Below are positions 6,983-15,120 of a stretch of 21,196 nt of DNA, piece by piece. This DNA is from Ectocarpus siliculosus. Its lineage: Eukaryota > Sar > Phaeophyceae > Ectocarpales > Ectocarpaceae. The translations under genes were made by a program, and so were the position numbers. Numbering within the stretch: position 1 is the first letter of the stretch; each line of letters opens with the position of its first letter. A model generated the notes under the pieces. The model saw only the letters and a list, made by a program, of their open reading frames with translations. It searched no databases and was not told where the DNA came from. The stretch lies in the NCBI GenBank assembly GCA_000310025.1, contig FN649749.1, forward strand, positions 3,088,857-3,110,052, written 5' to 3'.

Positions 6983-9900
6983 GTGAGAGCAGACGCGGTG
7001 GACAAAGAGATTCCAACGTAGCCGGGGGGGGGGGGCTTAGTCACGTAAGTGACTGGTATTTCAACCCGTAGAAATCGAACCTGGAACAATTGGCCTTAGC
7101 TGTCTTTTCACCCTCTGTCTAGGTCTCACGCCGCGGAACTGTTTCTTTTGCGGAACTTGCGGCAGGTCCTCTATATAGACCTGGAGTTCCCACCAAACGA
7201 TTCTTCTCTCGGACCTAGCCTGGCCGCCAGCGGTTTGGTAACTTGGCGCCGCCCCATACAATTCGACTGCGGCTCCGCCACCGCTTTTGGAGGGTACGGG
7301 CGACCGTTACCATCGGACGTGCGGCCGTGCCCGTTCGCGGCGGACGCATCTCTGGCGTGCGCGCTGGCCGCGCTGGCGGAGCGGCCCTGTCTTGTGAGCG
7401 CCGCTCTCTGCGGCAGGGTGGAGGAGGTGGTGAGCTCGTCGTGCGCGAGCCGAGGGTGCGATGGTGGCGGTCGACGAGGAGGAGGAACAGGAGGAGGAAC
7501 GACTGATCACGACGGGAAAGACTTTCCATCGGAGACAGCAGTCGCCAACGGTCGAACGGACGAGAATAGAAATGGCCGCGGGGATCACCTCGCGCTACGA
7601 AAGAGAACCGGAGTGGCCACAGCAGAAGCGGCGGCGAAGGCCTTCATGGCAGCTACGGAATCGGGCATATTTTGCGCTCGGCTCTGCGCCGACGGCGTCT
7701 GGAAGGAGTACGTTCTGGACGACTTTTTCCCTTGTCTTTCCTCGTACCCAGAGCGGGGAGGAGGTAGCGATAGCGGCGGAGGCGGGCCTTGCCTTTCACG
7801 GGCGCACGGCCCCGCTCTGTGGGTTTCCATGCTCGAGAAGGCGTACGCACGGGTGGTGGGGTCGTACTCGGCAGCACTGGGAGGGTGCTGCTTACCGTGT
7901 GGGCCAGCGAAAGAGCGGGAGGAGACGGAAGCCAGGGCCGCAGCGAGCGTCGTCGCGAGGCCCGCCAAGGTGTTGGGGGTGCTCACGGGGTCGCCGGTGT
8001 TGCAGGTTGATCTGTCGGCAGGCCGGAGGAGAGCGAAAGATGGGGAAGGGGTCGGGGTGCGGGAGGATGAGGACGAGGAGGTGGCGGGGGAGCTGTGGGG
8101 GAGCATTGTGAGTCGTGTAATTGGTATGGGGCATCGTGGTTGTGGTTGAGGCTTTTTGCAGAACAGCTGTATGTGCAGCACATCGTGCGCGATCGAGAGG
8201 CCCGACATACAGTACACGCCTGTGAAATGACTGCCAGAGAGAACACAAGTAAGGGTCAAGCCAAGACACAGCACTGGATACGATGCGCTCATAGCACCGC
8301 AACAGCACCGGGCTCCAGCACAGAAAGCATCAGCACTAACGTTTACCCACCCGTGGTGCGGTGTGTTGTTCGTCTCTCCCACGGCGTCCCCGGCTAGATA
8401 CCCTTGACCGTACGTACATGGTCTGAAACAAATCATCCGACGCGTCGCAGTATCATCGAGATTGAAGCGAATGCATGACGGTCAACTGCCAGAGGCCTAA
8501 CATCGCCGGACGCGCAGCCTCAACCTCAGACATCATACCTCCCCGGCCATTTCTTTCTCACCCTAACGCGCAGGTGTCCTGGGCACGGCAGGGCTGGCTG
8601 GTGTGTCTCAGTACTCCGTCGGCGGAGACGCCCGAGGGAGGGGTTCATCAAGAGAGTGGCGAATCGTGGAAGGTCGGTTCGACTTGGCGTCGACCGTGCG
8701 TCTTTTTGAGTGACAAGCCCATTGGATGCCCTAGTTATCAGTACAATTGAGCAACATTTCTTGGAGCTCCAGAAAACCGCCATGGACTTGGAAGCGGTGA
8801 CGTTCGCACCCTGTTTTAGAAGTTTCATTACTGGCTGCACATGGGGATTTAGGTTGAGCTACTGGTGTGCCTTCTGAAACCCTAGGATCTTGCAGGTCAC
8901 GAGCGTCTCGTTTTGGCTCGGGAAGTGGGTTTTCGGCATCATCTCGTGGGCCCCCGTGCACGGAACACGTGCTCTTCATGCGACGTGTATTGTCATGCCC
9001 GCAGCCCCCGGGTCGCCCTACGCTTCGTCGACACAGAAACGGTCTAAATGCGTGTGACAAGACATGGAACACCGCCCAAACTCTGGCCCTGACCCGCACC
9101 CACGAGCTTGGCCTCATCCCCTGACCTACCCCCCCCGCTTGAAAGTGGCATCGTTCTAGAAGGCCTACCAAGTGCAGCTAGCCTTACCCTGACCCTGACC
9201 ATGACTTCAATCCTGATCTTGAATCCATCGCACCGTCGCGTATCCCTCTAGGACGGGCTTCGCCTGGGCTACGCTTACACCGTGCTCCAAACGGCTAGCG
9301 TCGGCAGCGGCCACAGACTAGTCCGTCTCCGCGGCCCACTGCTTCCCAAGGAAGGGTGGAGGGGGAAATGGACGGACGACAGCCCGCTTTGGACACAGGA
9401 GGCGTTGATCGCGGCCCAAAACAGCTGCCCAACCCACCCGGGGATGTCTTCCTACCGACTTGAAGAACCGGGGGCGTTTTGGGTTTCCATCGAAGAAGCT
9501 GTTTCTGCGTTCGTCGAGGTCGGCGTTTGCATGGTGCCGCTTCCTCCCCGGACGGGGGGAGATTGCCGCGGGCATGAAAGGATTCTCGGTGGGTCCCGGT
9601 GGGCCCACGAGGTGCGGAGGCGTGTTGTGTTCAAGCGAAGACGAGACAGAGCGGGTGGGGGGCAGGGATCTGGCCGGGAATATTGGGGTTCAGGTGGGGG
9701 CACGGCGGGAATTGGAGCTGCTCAGGGGAAAGAGGAGGGTGGTCGGGGAGAAGAGGAGGAAGGTGGTATGCTCTGGGGGGCATCCCAAGTATACGCGCTC
9801 TCTGTCTACGAGACATCACGGATATTCTTCTCCGTCTACCAGGTACCTTCTTTGTATGAGAAACTCCTCGGCGTGACAATCTTGTAGGTTCTTGGCTGAA

Positions 9901-12900
9901 GACTATATTCCAAACATGATTTGTGCGGTTGATCTTGAGGAGGACGAAAGGAAGGAACGAAAGTAGAGCGATATTTACTACGGTGCTCTTGAATACTGTC
10001 TCCCTTGGTGTACACGGGTATTTGGCTGCCCAGCATCGAGTAGGGAACGCGCACGTGACCGGTGTAACTACTGCAATATTCTTGTCGACTACCGCACCAG
10101 GTGTCGTCAGGACAGCATCCTCTATTGTTCCCATGCTTTCCGGAGAGAAAAAGGACCACAACAATGAGTATGCTCCCTCGCAGTTATGCCTACCGTGTTT
10201 TCCCTTCACGCGGCGAGGTACCCAAAGCACCTTCTCCGCGTATGAACGGCGTCAGTACTTGTGGTTCAGAGGCGTACAGGCAGACTCGACATGATATTGA
10301 TTGTTGTCTGTGATAGGTAACGTCTGTAGAACGAACTTCGCTCCACAAAGAGGCCAACGATCCCCACAAGCGCTCAACTTCGAACGGGATCCTGTGAGAA
10401 TATAGGCTACAGCAGAAAAGGCAAGAAGGCCAGACCATCGTTAGTGTAGTAGTGTCGCTACTGAGAGAAGGAAATACGACTCCGTCTTGGACGGCACGCA
10501 CGCGTGGCCAGCAGTCTAACAACCAAAGCTGACAGCCAACGAGAATGCCCCCGCCCCCCGCTTCAAATGGACCACCGCCGCACTGCTCACCGACCACAGG
10601 AAAACCGCTCAGATAGCGCCAGCGGGGTCTGCTGGAGAGACGTGGGAGTCACGGTGCTGCGCGTCAGGGACGGCTGTGGGCCAGAGGTATGCCTTGTCGC
10701 TACGTATAGTGGGAGGAGAACACGCCACAACCCGGCGGAGCTACCTAAAACTCGGGCTCTTTGAACGCTTCAAAGGCTGATGTTTCGGCCGGGCGTTTTC
10801 TTGACGCCTGTTCCAGCACCGTTACCTTCGATATCACGATTCTCGACACTGTAAGACCAACTCGAGTGAGTACGGTCGGCCTCAGCCCACCGCGTGGCGT
10901 AACAACCCGTACCCCCAGTGTTTTTCTCTCCTCCGTGCTTCCTTTTTTTTTACCCCCACCTCTTGCTTCCTTTCTCGATGACAGGTCGTCGCCTCCACTG
11001 GTAACCCCGCCCAGGCTTCCGTTTCCACGGGGACCGTCCTGTTCCCGGGGAGGTACGTTGTCATCCCCTCCTACACTGGATGTGTCACGAAAGACCAGGC
11101 CCTTCAGGGGAACTCAGAGTTGGGCAACAAGAACAATCATCCCGTCGGGGTGGACAATAATGATCCTTTGGGAAAGGATGAAGCTCCTCACCAAGATTCG
11201 AACAGCGGGCACCCCTTACGGACGGCAGAAAGTAATCCCCGCGAGACAAGCAACGAGAAGACGTGGAGGGAAGGAGCCGAGGCGAAGAAAGGGCGCGAGG
11301 GCGAGGAGGACTCGAAGAAGGAGGCGGAGGTAGGGTTGTCGTTCGATCAACCCGAGATCTTGAAGGGGCTGATGACCATGTTCGAGGGCCTCGATGCCGA
11401 CTGTGACGGCGTCCTTTGCAGGGAAGAGGTAAGGGCGCGAGACCGGGCGCATCGTGCGGTCTGAAGGCACAAAGCCGGGCGTCTTGAAGCTACGTGTTGG
11501 GGGAGAAGTTTGCTGTCGCTGATGCTGTTCGGGCGAGGATAAGGCTGAAGGTTGTTCTTTCGAACCTCGACGCTAAGTACGACGGCGTCTTGTCCACAAC
11601 GCGAATGAGGAGCGCACCTCACCCTGCTCTCTTAACGGGTGGGTAAGGACAGTACTATCTCCTGTGAAGTTATGCGTGGTCAGGGTTGGTGTCTGTTGGA
11701 GCCGGCGTGCTACTTAGCTGTCCAGATCATGGCGTCTGGTAGACGGAACAAGGGGCGAGGAGTGTCACCGTGCGGCTTGGTCCTTGCCTCGAGCAGCAAG
11801 TGACACAACTCGGTGGCGTTGTCGAGAACGCGACACATCTTCCCCGGTAGTGTACAGACGTCGGCAGCTTGCCGCGAGCTCGCCGGAAGTGTGATTGATA
11901 TCACACACACAACACAGAAAAGCTATACGCATGATGTCCCACCAGTCAGTACCAATACACCATCACTCCCCCCCCCGGTCGTTCACAGCTGGACGCCTTT
12001 CTACGGACCACGGAGGGGATCCCACTGCAAGACGATGTCTACGTCTGGCTCGTGCGGAGCTTTTCTTCTTGTCCCAGACCATCGGTTCTCAAAGACACCC
12101 ACGTAAGTGGCCATGCCGAGACCCCCCGGCGGGTGGGAGCAAAGGGACGTCGGCGTCCGCAGCGACAAGGACGAGCGTCGCGAGCCCCGCCCGCTGGAAT
12201 CGAAGACGACGGGGGTTGTGATGGTTGTCACGGGGGCGGAGGCGTGCATGATGTCGACTTGTGCTTGACACGGCATGGGTTTGTGGAGATGTATCGGTAC
12301 ATCTGGCAGGCCGCCGGGCGGGACTTCGGGGTGAGGAACCGGTGTTGTAGGTGGTATCGATGGTGACTTCATCATGACCGTACGCACCATTGACACGTGT
12401 TGTTTGATTGGGGACATGGGTACTGGCGGTGGTGGTGGGGTGATGTTGAGCCTAGAACGATGTTACTGAAACGACCCCTAAATGTGTAATTTTCTTTCAT
12501 CCGAAGCAGGTGGTTATGCGAGACCTTCGCTTCGCGGAGTGTCATGATGCACGTTCGGAAGAGAATCGCCCCTCGGTCGTAGTTGCCGTGCATTCCGACG
12601 TCCAGGGTTTCGATTTTCTGGCGCAGGTAAAGAAGATAGCGATTAATTGTCCCCGCACGAGCGAGCGCAGCGGTGTGTGCGGTATTGTCGATGTGGTTTC
12701 CTCTCGTCTTCAGGATAAAAACGCCCGAGCTCGTGAGCTTGTAGGTAAACTTCGGCCACTCGGTGTTCACTTCGAACGAAGCAAGTTCTGGTGGAGTTGA
12801 CAGGGTGGATCGACTAAAGAAACTGGAGAAGGAAGTTCGGATGTTTATTTAATGTAGTCGAGTTGAACAACCATGTACTCGGATTCTTGACGAAGCTGTG

Positions 12901-14348
12901 CACTCGGAAGTGGTAAAGTGAAGCTGAATACATACCCGTGGTTACACGTATTGAGTATGCCTCCTCCGGTACAGTAATGACATGAATCAGTGTAGAATCG
13001 TAATTTGAAAGGTGTTGCGCCATTTTAAGGGCGATCGACGTCTAACCGACTTAGCGACGAGAGGACTGCTCAAGAGCACCACGACCATGAACCGACTCGA
13101 ATCGGCCAACCAAGCCTTACCCAACGCAGGCCATTCTCCCCCGCTTTAATCAATACCCACCGATGATCGATGTGCTCCTCGACCTGTCGGTCTCCGAAAC
13201 ACTGCTATTCGTGTCGCAGCCACCAGATCCTGAGCTTCTGGAGGCAGCCGTTGCCCTCCCAATCCAACGCTGGGGGTATCCTTCGCCTGGCTACCCCGAT
13301 CTCGCAAGCCCACCACCGGTGGAGCATAGCAGGGCGTTGGCCACCATTGCTTCAGGATCGAACAAGACAGGCGCAACAACAACAGCCGAAATGGAGACAG
13401 CCACAACGGCATCGGTGACGGGACACGAAATCACCGCCACCTTCAACAATGCAAGTAGAACAGACGATGACAACGAAAACGAAAGCAACAAAGCGCGCAT
13501 CATCATCGATGACGCTGCCAACAACAACAACAAGAGCGGGCTGCTGCTGTACGTGAGGCCCGGGCCAAAGGGGGCCGAAAATGCCGTCACGTTTTTGGTG
13601 CAGAGTCCTATCCATTTCTTCAGCGTTAGGGCTCGTCTCGACTGCACCGGGAGCGTTAACGCGTCTCCCATGCCCGGCTCCATCGGGCTTTCCAGGGAGG
13701 TGAGGCTTGGATGTGCGGGTATAGACTACTGTAGGTGTTCGATGGGACACACACACACCGGGGAAAACCGACTTTGGGACACACCGATGTGCTACATGGG
13801 AGCCTGTTGCAGAAATGCCACCCTGAGATATGTCCAGTATGCCCGGATAGGTTAAGGCGACAAGGTGGCGTGGACAAAAACGAGGTTACCGGGCCGGTTG
13901 GTGTCCTCCCAGGCCAGTCAACCTGTTGCCACGCAGGCACAATTATGAGCGAACACGCAGAAGATTAGAGTGTCGCCTATCAACGGAACTACAAGTCTAC
14001 TGTGTGGCAAGTTGAAAATCTGTCTCCCTTGGCGAAAGAGAGAAGAAATGTGTTAACACACGCCACCCAGAAGGTATTGACCCGTGAAAACCATCCGCCC
14101 TTGGGTACCGTAGGAACGCATGTAAAGAACACGACAGGCACCATCAGACTTTGCGAAACCCATCCTCTCCTCTTGCTCGCGTGTATCTTCGTTTCGTCTA
14201 TCGAATGTTTTCTTGTCTCGGCTGGTGGGCCTTCCCGCAGGTGACGCTGCTCCCTGGGCAGTCTAAAGTTATCCAGCATCTCGTGCCTACAGACCCCCGT
14301 ACGCCGTGGTCTTGGAAACACGCACCGTTGACCGTGGACACCCTCTAG
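6749..14348 (+). CDS. Calpain-family protein with degenerate catalytic triad (gene span, multi-exon)
   Basis: About 1,200 residues are encoded by eleven inferred exons: 6749-6982, 7166-8107, 8574-8672, 9252-9842, about 10471-10686, 10985-11428, 11989-12330, 12510-12626, 12714-12740, 13130-13699 and 14241-14348. Order of parts: a short N-terminus; the CysPc protease fold (exons 1-4) with the calpain hallmarks LYIDLEFPPNDSSLG, WKEYVLDDFFPC, LWVSMLEKAYARVVGSYSAALGG and GWRGKWTDDSPLW; a domain-III/C2-like segment (exons 4-6: VYALSVYETSRIFFSVYQ, DVGVTVLRVRDG, FPGRYVVIPSYTG); an EF-hand with loop DADCDGVLCREE; and a long C-terminal region. Calpains are calcium-regulated cytosolic cysteine proteases using Cys, His and Asn. 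Here those positions read Ala, Tyr and Gly, while the surrounding fold is kept, so I infer a catalytically dead, regulatory or scaffold protein. All deduced junctions are phase 0, which supports the model. The start (6749 or an upstream exon) and the exon 4/5 junction are uncertain. Confidence 0.8.
7166..8107 (+). other. Calpain-like gene, exon 2 (CysPc, first half; catalytic Cys position is Ala)
   Basis: The acceptor GCAG precedes GTCCTCTAT, and the donor GTGAGT follows at 8108; both are phase 0. The exon encodes VLYIDLEFPPNDSSLG, TWRRP, then CPFAADASLACALAALAERP where active calpains have GDCWFLAALAALAERP. The Cys position is GCA (Ala) at 7346-7348. A Gly-, Arg- and Ser-rich insertion of roughly 75 residues (about 7412-7640) splits the fold and might hide a small intron starting at a GTGAGC near 7430. 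The frame then resumes with SGIFCARLCADGVWKEYVLDDFFPCL and the LEKAYA motif. Confidence 0.8.
8574..8672 (+). other. Calpain-like gene, exon 3 (CysPc middle)
   Basis: The acceptor ACGCGCAG precedes GTG TCC TGG, and the donor GTCGGT follows TGG AAG. Joined to exon 2 it gives LWGSI then VSWARQGWLVCLSTP, matching the LW...L..GYL..ASTP block of calpains. It is 33 codons, phase 0 at both ends. The GTCGGT donor is weak, but it is the only nearby one that keeps phase. Confidence 0.7.
8673..9251. other. Calpain-like gene, intron 3
   Basis: This 579-base intron lies between exons 3 and 4. A minus-strand frame (8731-9171) is open inside it but shows no recognisable motif, so I do not annotate it as a gene. 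A short CCTGAC/CCCTGA-rich patch lies at 9088-9205. Confidence 0.55.
9252..9842 (+). other. Calpain-like gene, exon 4 (CysPc second half; His and Asn positions are Tyr and Gly)
   Basis: The acceptor CCCTCTAG precedes GACGGG. The exon encodes DGLRLGYAYTVLQ, where calpains have GHAYTVL (Tyr codon TAC at 9270-9272). Then HRLVRLRGPLLPKEGWRGKW follows, where calpains have RLRNPWG (Gly codon GGC at 9333-9335). FWVSIEEAVSAFVEVGVC closes the protease fold. After a Gly/Glu/Arg-rich linker comes VYALSVYETSRIFFSVYQ, the start of the domain-III/C2-like unit. The donor is GTACCT at 9843 (phase 0, weak) or GTAGGT at 9884 (phase 2). Confidence 0.75.
9843..10470. other. Calpain-like gene, intron 4
   Basis: Roughly 630 bases without a supported exon. 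Open frames on both strands here (plus 9923-10294, minus 9836-10230) lack recognisable content. Its ends are the least certain of the gene, because the donor GTACCT is weak and the acceptor position is not fixed. Confidence 0.4.
10471..10686 (+). other. Calpain-like gene, exon 5 (domain III middle; 5' border uncertain)
   Basis: The frame is open from 10465 and encodes a basic linker followed by VCWRDVGVTVLRVRDGCGPE, typical of a domain-III strand. It ends at a GTATGC donor (10687, phase 0). Joined to exon 6 it reads RVRDGCGPE then VVASTGNPAQ. The start could be anywhere from 10468 to about 10540; phase-0 acceptors exist only at 10467 and 10470. Confidence 0.5.
10985..11428 (+). other. Calpain-like gene, exon 6 (end of domain III, acidic linker, EF-hand loop)
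   Basis: The acceptor GATGACAG precedes GTCGTCGCC, and the donor GTAAGG follows at 11429. The exon encodes FPGRYVVIPSYTGCVTKDQ (domain III), a charged disordered linker rich in Lys, Glu and Gly, then LKGLMTMFEGLDADCDGVLCREE. The last twelve residues form a complete EF-hand loop, with Asp at positions 1, 3 and 5, Gly at 6, Leu at 8 and Glu at 12. The exiting helix is on the next exon. Confidence 0.8.
11429..11988. other. Calpain-like gene, intron 6, carrying an EF-hand-like relic
   Basis: This intron interrupts the EF-hand between loop and exit helix. At 11545-11595 it contains a frame reading LKVVLSNLDAKYDGVLS, which resembles the upstream exon's LMTMFEGLDADCDGVLC. At DNA level 30 of 51 ungapped positions match. 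The frame is open from 11488 to a TAA at 11644-11646. It is not bounded by splice sites that keep phase with exons 6 and 7. Confidence 0.5.
11989..12330 (+). other. Calpain-like gene, exon 7 (EF-hand exit helix and following helical region)
   Basis: The acceptor TTCACAG precedes CTGGACGCC, so the EF-hand loop continues as LDAFLRTTEGIPLQDDVYVWLVRSF. The exon ends LTRHGFVEMYRYIWQAAGRDFG before a GTGAGG donor at 12331. A GTAAGT at 12103 and a CAG at 12160-12162 bound a 60-base stretch that is in phase and has no stop. It could be removed as a tiny intron or kept. Confidence 0.7.
12510..12626 (+). other. Calpain-like gene, exon 8
   Basis: The acceptor CCGAAGCAG is preceded by a T-rich tract, and the donor GTAAAG follows at 12627; both ends are phase 0. 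It encodes VVMRDLRFAECHDARSEENRPSVV and VAVHSDVQGFDFLAQ. It has no named domain that I can assign, but continues directly from exon 7. Confidence 0.65.
12714..12740 (+). other. Calpain-like gene, exon 9 (27-base microexon)
   Basis: The strong acceptor CTCTCGTCTTCAG precedes GATAAAAACGCC, and the donor GTAGGT follows at 12741. It encodes only DKNARAREL in phase 0. Without it exon 8 still joins exon 10 in frame, so it may be alternatively used. Confidence 0.5.
13130..13699 (+). other. Calpain-like gene, exon 10 (C-terminal beta-rich region)
   Basis: The acceptor CCCAACGCAG precedes GCCATT, and the donor GTGAGG follows at 13700. It encodes MIDVLLDLSVSETLLFVSQPPD, PELLEAAVALPIQRWG, a Thr/Asn/Asp-rich disordered insert, then LLLYVRPGPKGAENAVTFLV and FSVRARLDCTGSVNA. 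The last part looks like alternating beta strands. I associate it with the tail of stramenopile calpain-like proteins, from general memory only. Confidence 0.65.
13700..14240. other. Calpain-like gene, intron 10
   Basis: A 541-base GT-AG intron (GTGAGG to CCGCAG) between the two C-terminal exons. Short frames on both strands show nothing recognisable. Confidence 0.6.
14241..14348 (+). other. Calpain-like gene, exon 11 (last exon, stop TAG 14346-14348)
   Basis: The acceptor CTTCCCGCAG precedes GTGACGCTG in phase 0. It encodes VTLLPGQSKVIQHLVPTDP and RTPWSWKHAPLTVDTL, then TAG. The segment completes the beta-rich region begun in exon 10 (LSRE then VTLLPGQSKV). No AATAAA polyadenylation signal is seen immediately downstream. 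Confidence 0.65.
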
Positions 14349-14709
14349 TGCTACGTAGATATATACATAGATAGGCCGTGTGTAGGCTTAGTTTAGACTG
14401 GGAGTCGATGTTAATACGAGGAGGAGATCAGGTCGTTCGTCAGATAAAACACGAAGAGCATTAAACGTCGCGTTTGGCTTACCAATGATGGAACCGTGTT
14501 TGTCGGAGACATGGCGTTCGATGTTGGTGGGCAAGTATGTGTGGTTATGCAAACGGGCGGAGAACGGGCGGTTGGAAAATCTATGTTTTTGAAGCCTCAT
14601 GTGTACTGACTGTGGCCGACCGTTGTTGGGGTTCAGCGAAGGACTGGATACCGGAGAGGATTTGGGCCTTGACAACGACAACAATCGTATCCAATTTGTC
14701 TTCGGGCAT
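14349..14709. other. 3' flank of the calpain-like gene
   Basis: No gene is seen. It begins with an AT-rich stretch (GATATATACATAGATAG near 14360) that probably belongs to the 3' untranslated region, and ends at the GCAT duplication (14706-14709) flanking the TIR element. Confidence 0.4.
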
Positions 14710-14782
14710 TATAGAAGCCGAAACCAAACCATTAGACTAGTCAGCGGCTGTTTGGTCTAATGGTTTGATTTCGGCTTCTATA
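14710..14782. repeat. Perfect-stem hairpin formed by two TIR copies
   Basis: 28-base arms at 14710-14737 and 14755-14782 pair with one mismatch around a 17-base loop. The right arm matches the outer right TIR of the element better at the variable base (T rather than C) than the left arm does. Confidence 0.85.
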
Positions 14783-14971
14783 AAAGTTAGTCGTGGAGTT
14801 CGTGGGCCCCGTCACTTTCACTTCCGAGGAGGGTGACTCCCCTTGCCAGCGCTGCTATCCGTCCAATCTTTACTTCGCTTCATATCACTCGCCACCCACA
14901 TCCTGCAGAATGTTCCAGGGTCCACGAGTCCTTCCGTCACCCATACTCTGGCCGAGAGTATCCAGGGTCTC

Positions 14972-15063
14972 AGGAAAAAAAACACTTCAAAGTGTCCAGC
15001 TTGGGTCTCGAACCAACGACTTACTTGTATAGAGGCCGGCATCACCATTGGACTAGGCAGCGC
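14972..15063 (-). ncRNA. tRNA-like Pol III unit (SINE-head-like) inside the TIR element
   Basis: On the minus strand TAGTCCAATGG (plus 15045-15055) fits the tRNA A box, and GGTTCGAGACC (plus 15004-15014) fits the B box. The 30-base spacing is normal for a tRNA gene. TTGG/CCAA can form a T-stem around the B box, but acceptor and anticodon stems do not pair well, so this is not a functional tRNA gene. Just downstream ACACTT-TG-AAGTGT forms a hairpin that runs into T8, a good Pol III terminator. Together these suggest a short Pol III transcript of about 90 nucleotides, or the fossil head of a tRNA-derived SINE. Confidence 0.5.
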
Positions 15064-15088
15064 TGACTAGTCAGACTAGTCAGCGCTG
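15058..15088. repeat. Perfect palindrome (15-base arms, one-base centre)
   Basis: CAGCGCTGACTAGTC at 15058-15072 is followed by one A, then its exact reverse complement at 15074-15088. The core CTGACTAGTC recurs towards the TIR and in the left TIR. It is a candidate subterminal binding site or hairpin of the TIR element. Confidence 0.85.
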
Positions 15089-15120
15089 ACTAGTCTATCC
15101 GTTTGATTTCGGCTTCTATA

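Larger units (their letters stand above)
14710..15120. mobile_element. Non-autonomous TIR DNA element (MITE-like), 411 bp, intact ends
   Basis: The ends are 37-bp terminal inverted repeats beginning TATAGAAGCCGAAA (14710-14746 and 15084-15120) that agree at about 33 of 37 positions. GCAT lies directly outside both ends (14706-14709 and 15121-15124), consistent with a 4-bp target-site duplication. There is no transposase ORF. A second TIR copy (14755-14782) forms a short-loop hairpin with the left TIR, suggesting a duplicated or nested end. A near-palindrome of CAGCGCTGACTAGTC lies just inside the right TIR. The superfamily cannot be named from one copy. Of the superfamilies I know, piggyBac, Sola and Chapaev make 4-bp duplications, but these ends match none that I can recall. 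Confidence 0.75.

Noticed and set aside
7071-7081. B-box-like GGTTCGATTTC on the minus strand in calpain intron 1
   Set aside because: No A box at proper spacing and no tRNA-like stems, so it is neither a tRNA gene nor a convincing SINE head.
8731-9171. Minus-strand ORF of 146 codons inside calpain intron 3
   Set aside because: No recognisable domain, no clear promoter or splice signals, and wholly intronic. An open frame of this length is not rare in GC-rich DNA.
9180-9205. CCCTGA-like repeats resembling interstitial telomere sequence
   Set aside because: Only about two clean units are present, and the unit is not the TTTAGGG-type repeat expected for this kind of organism.
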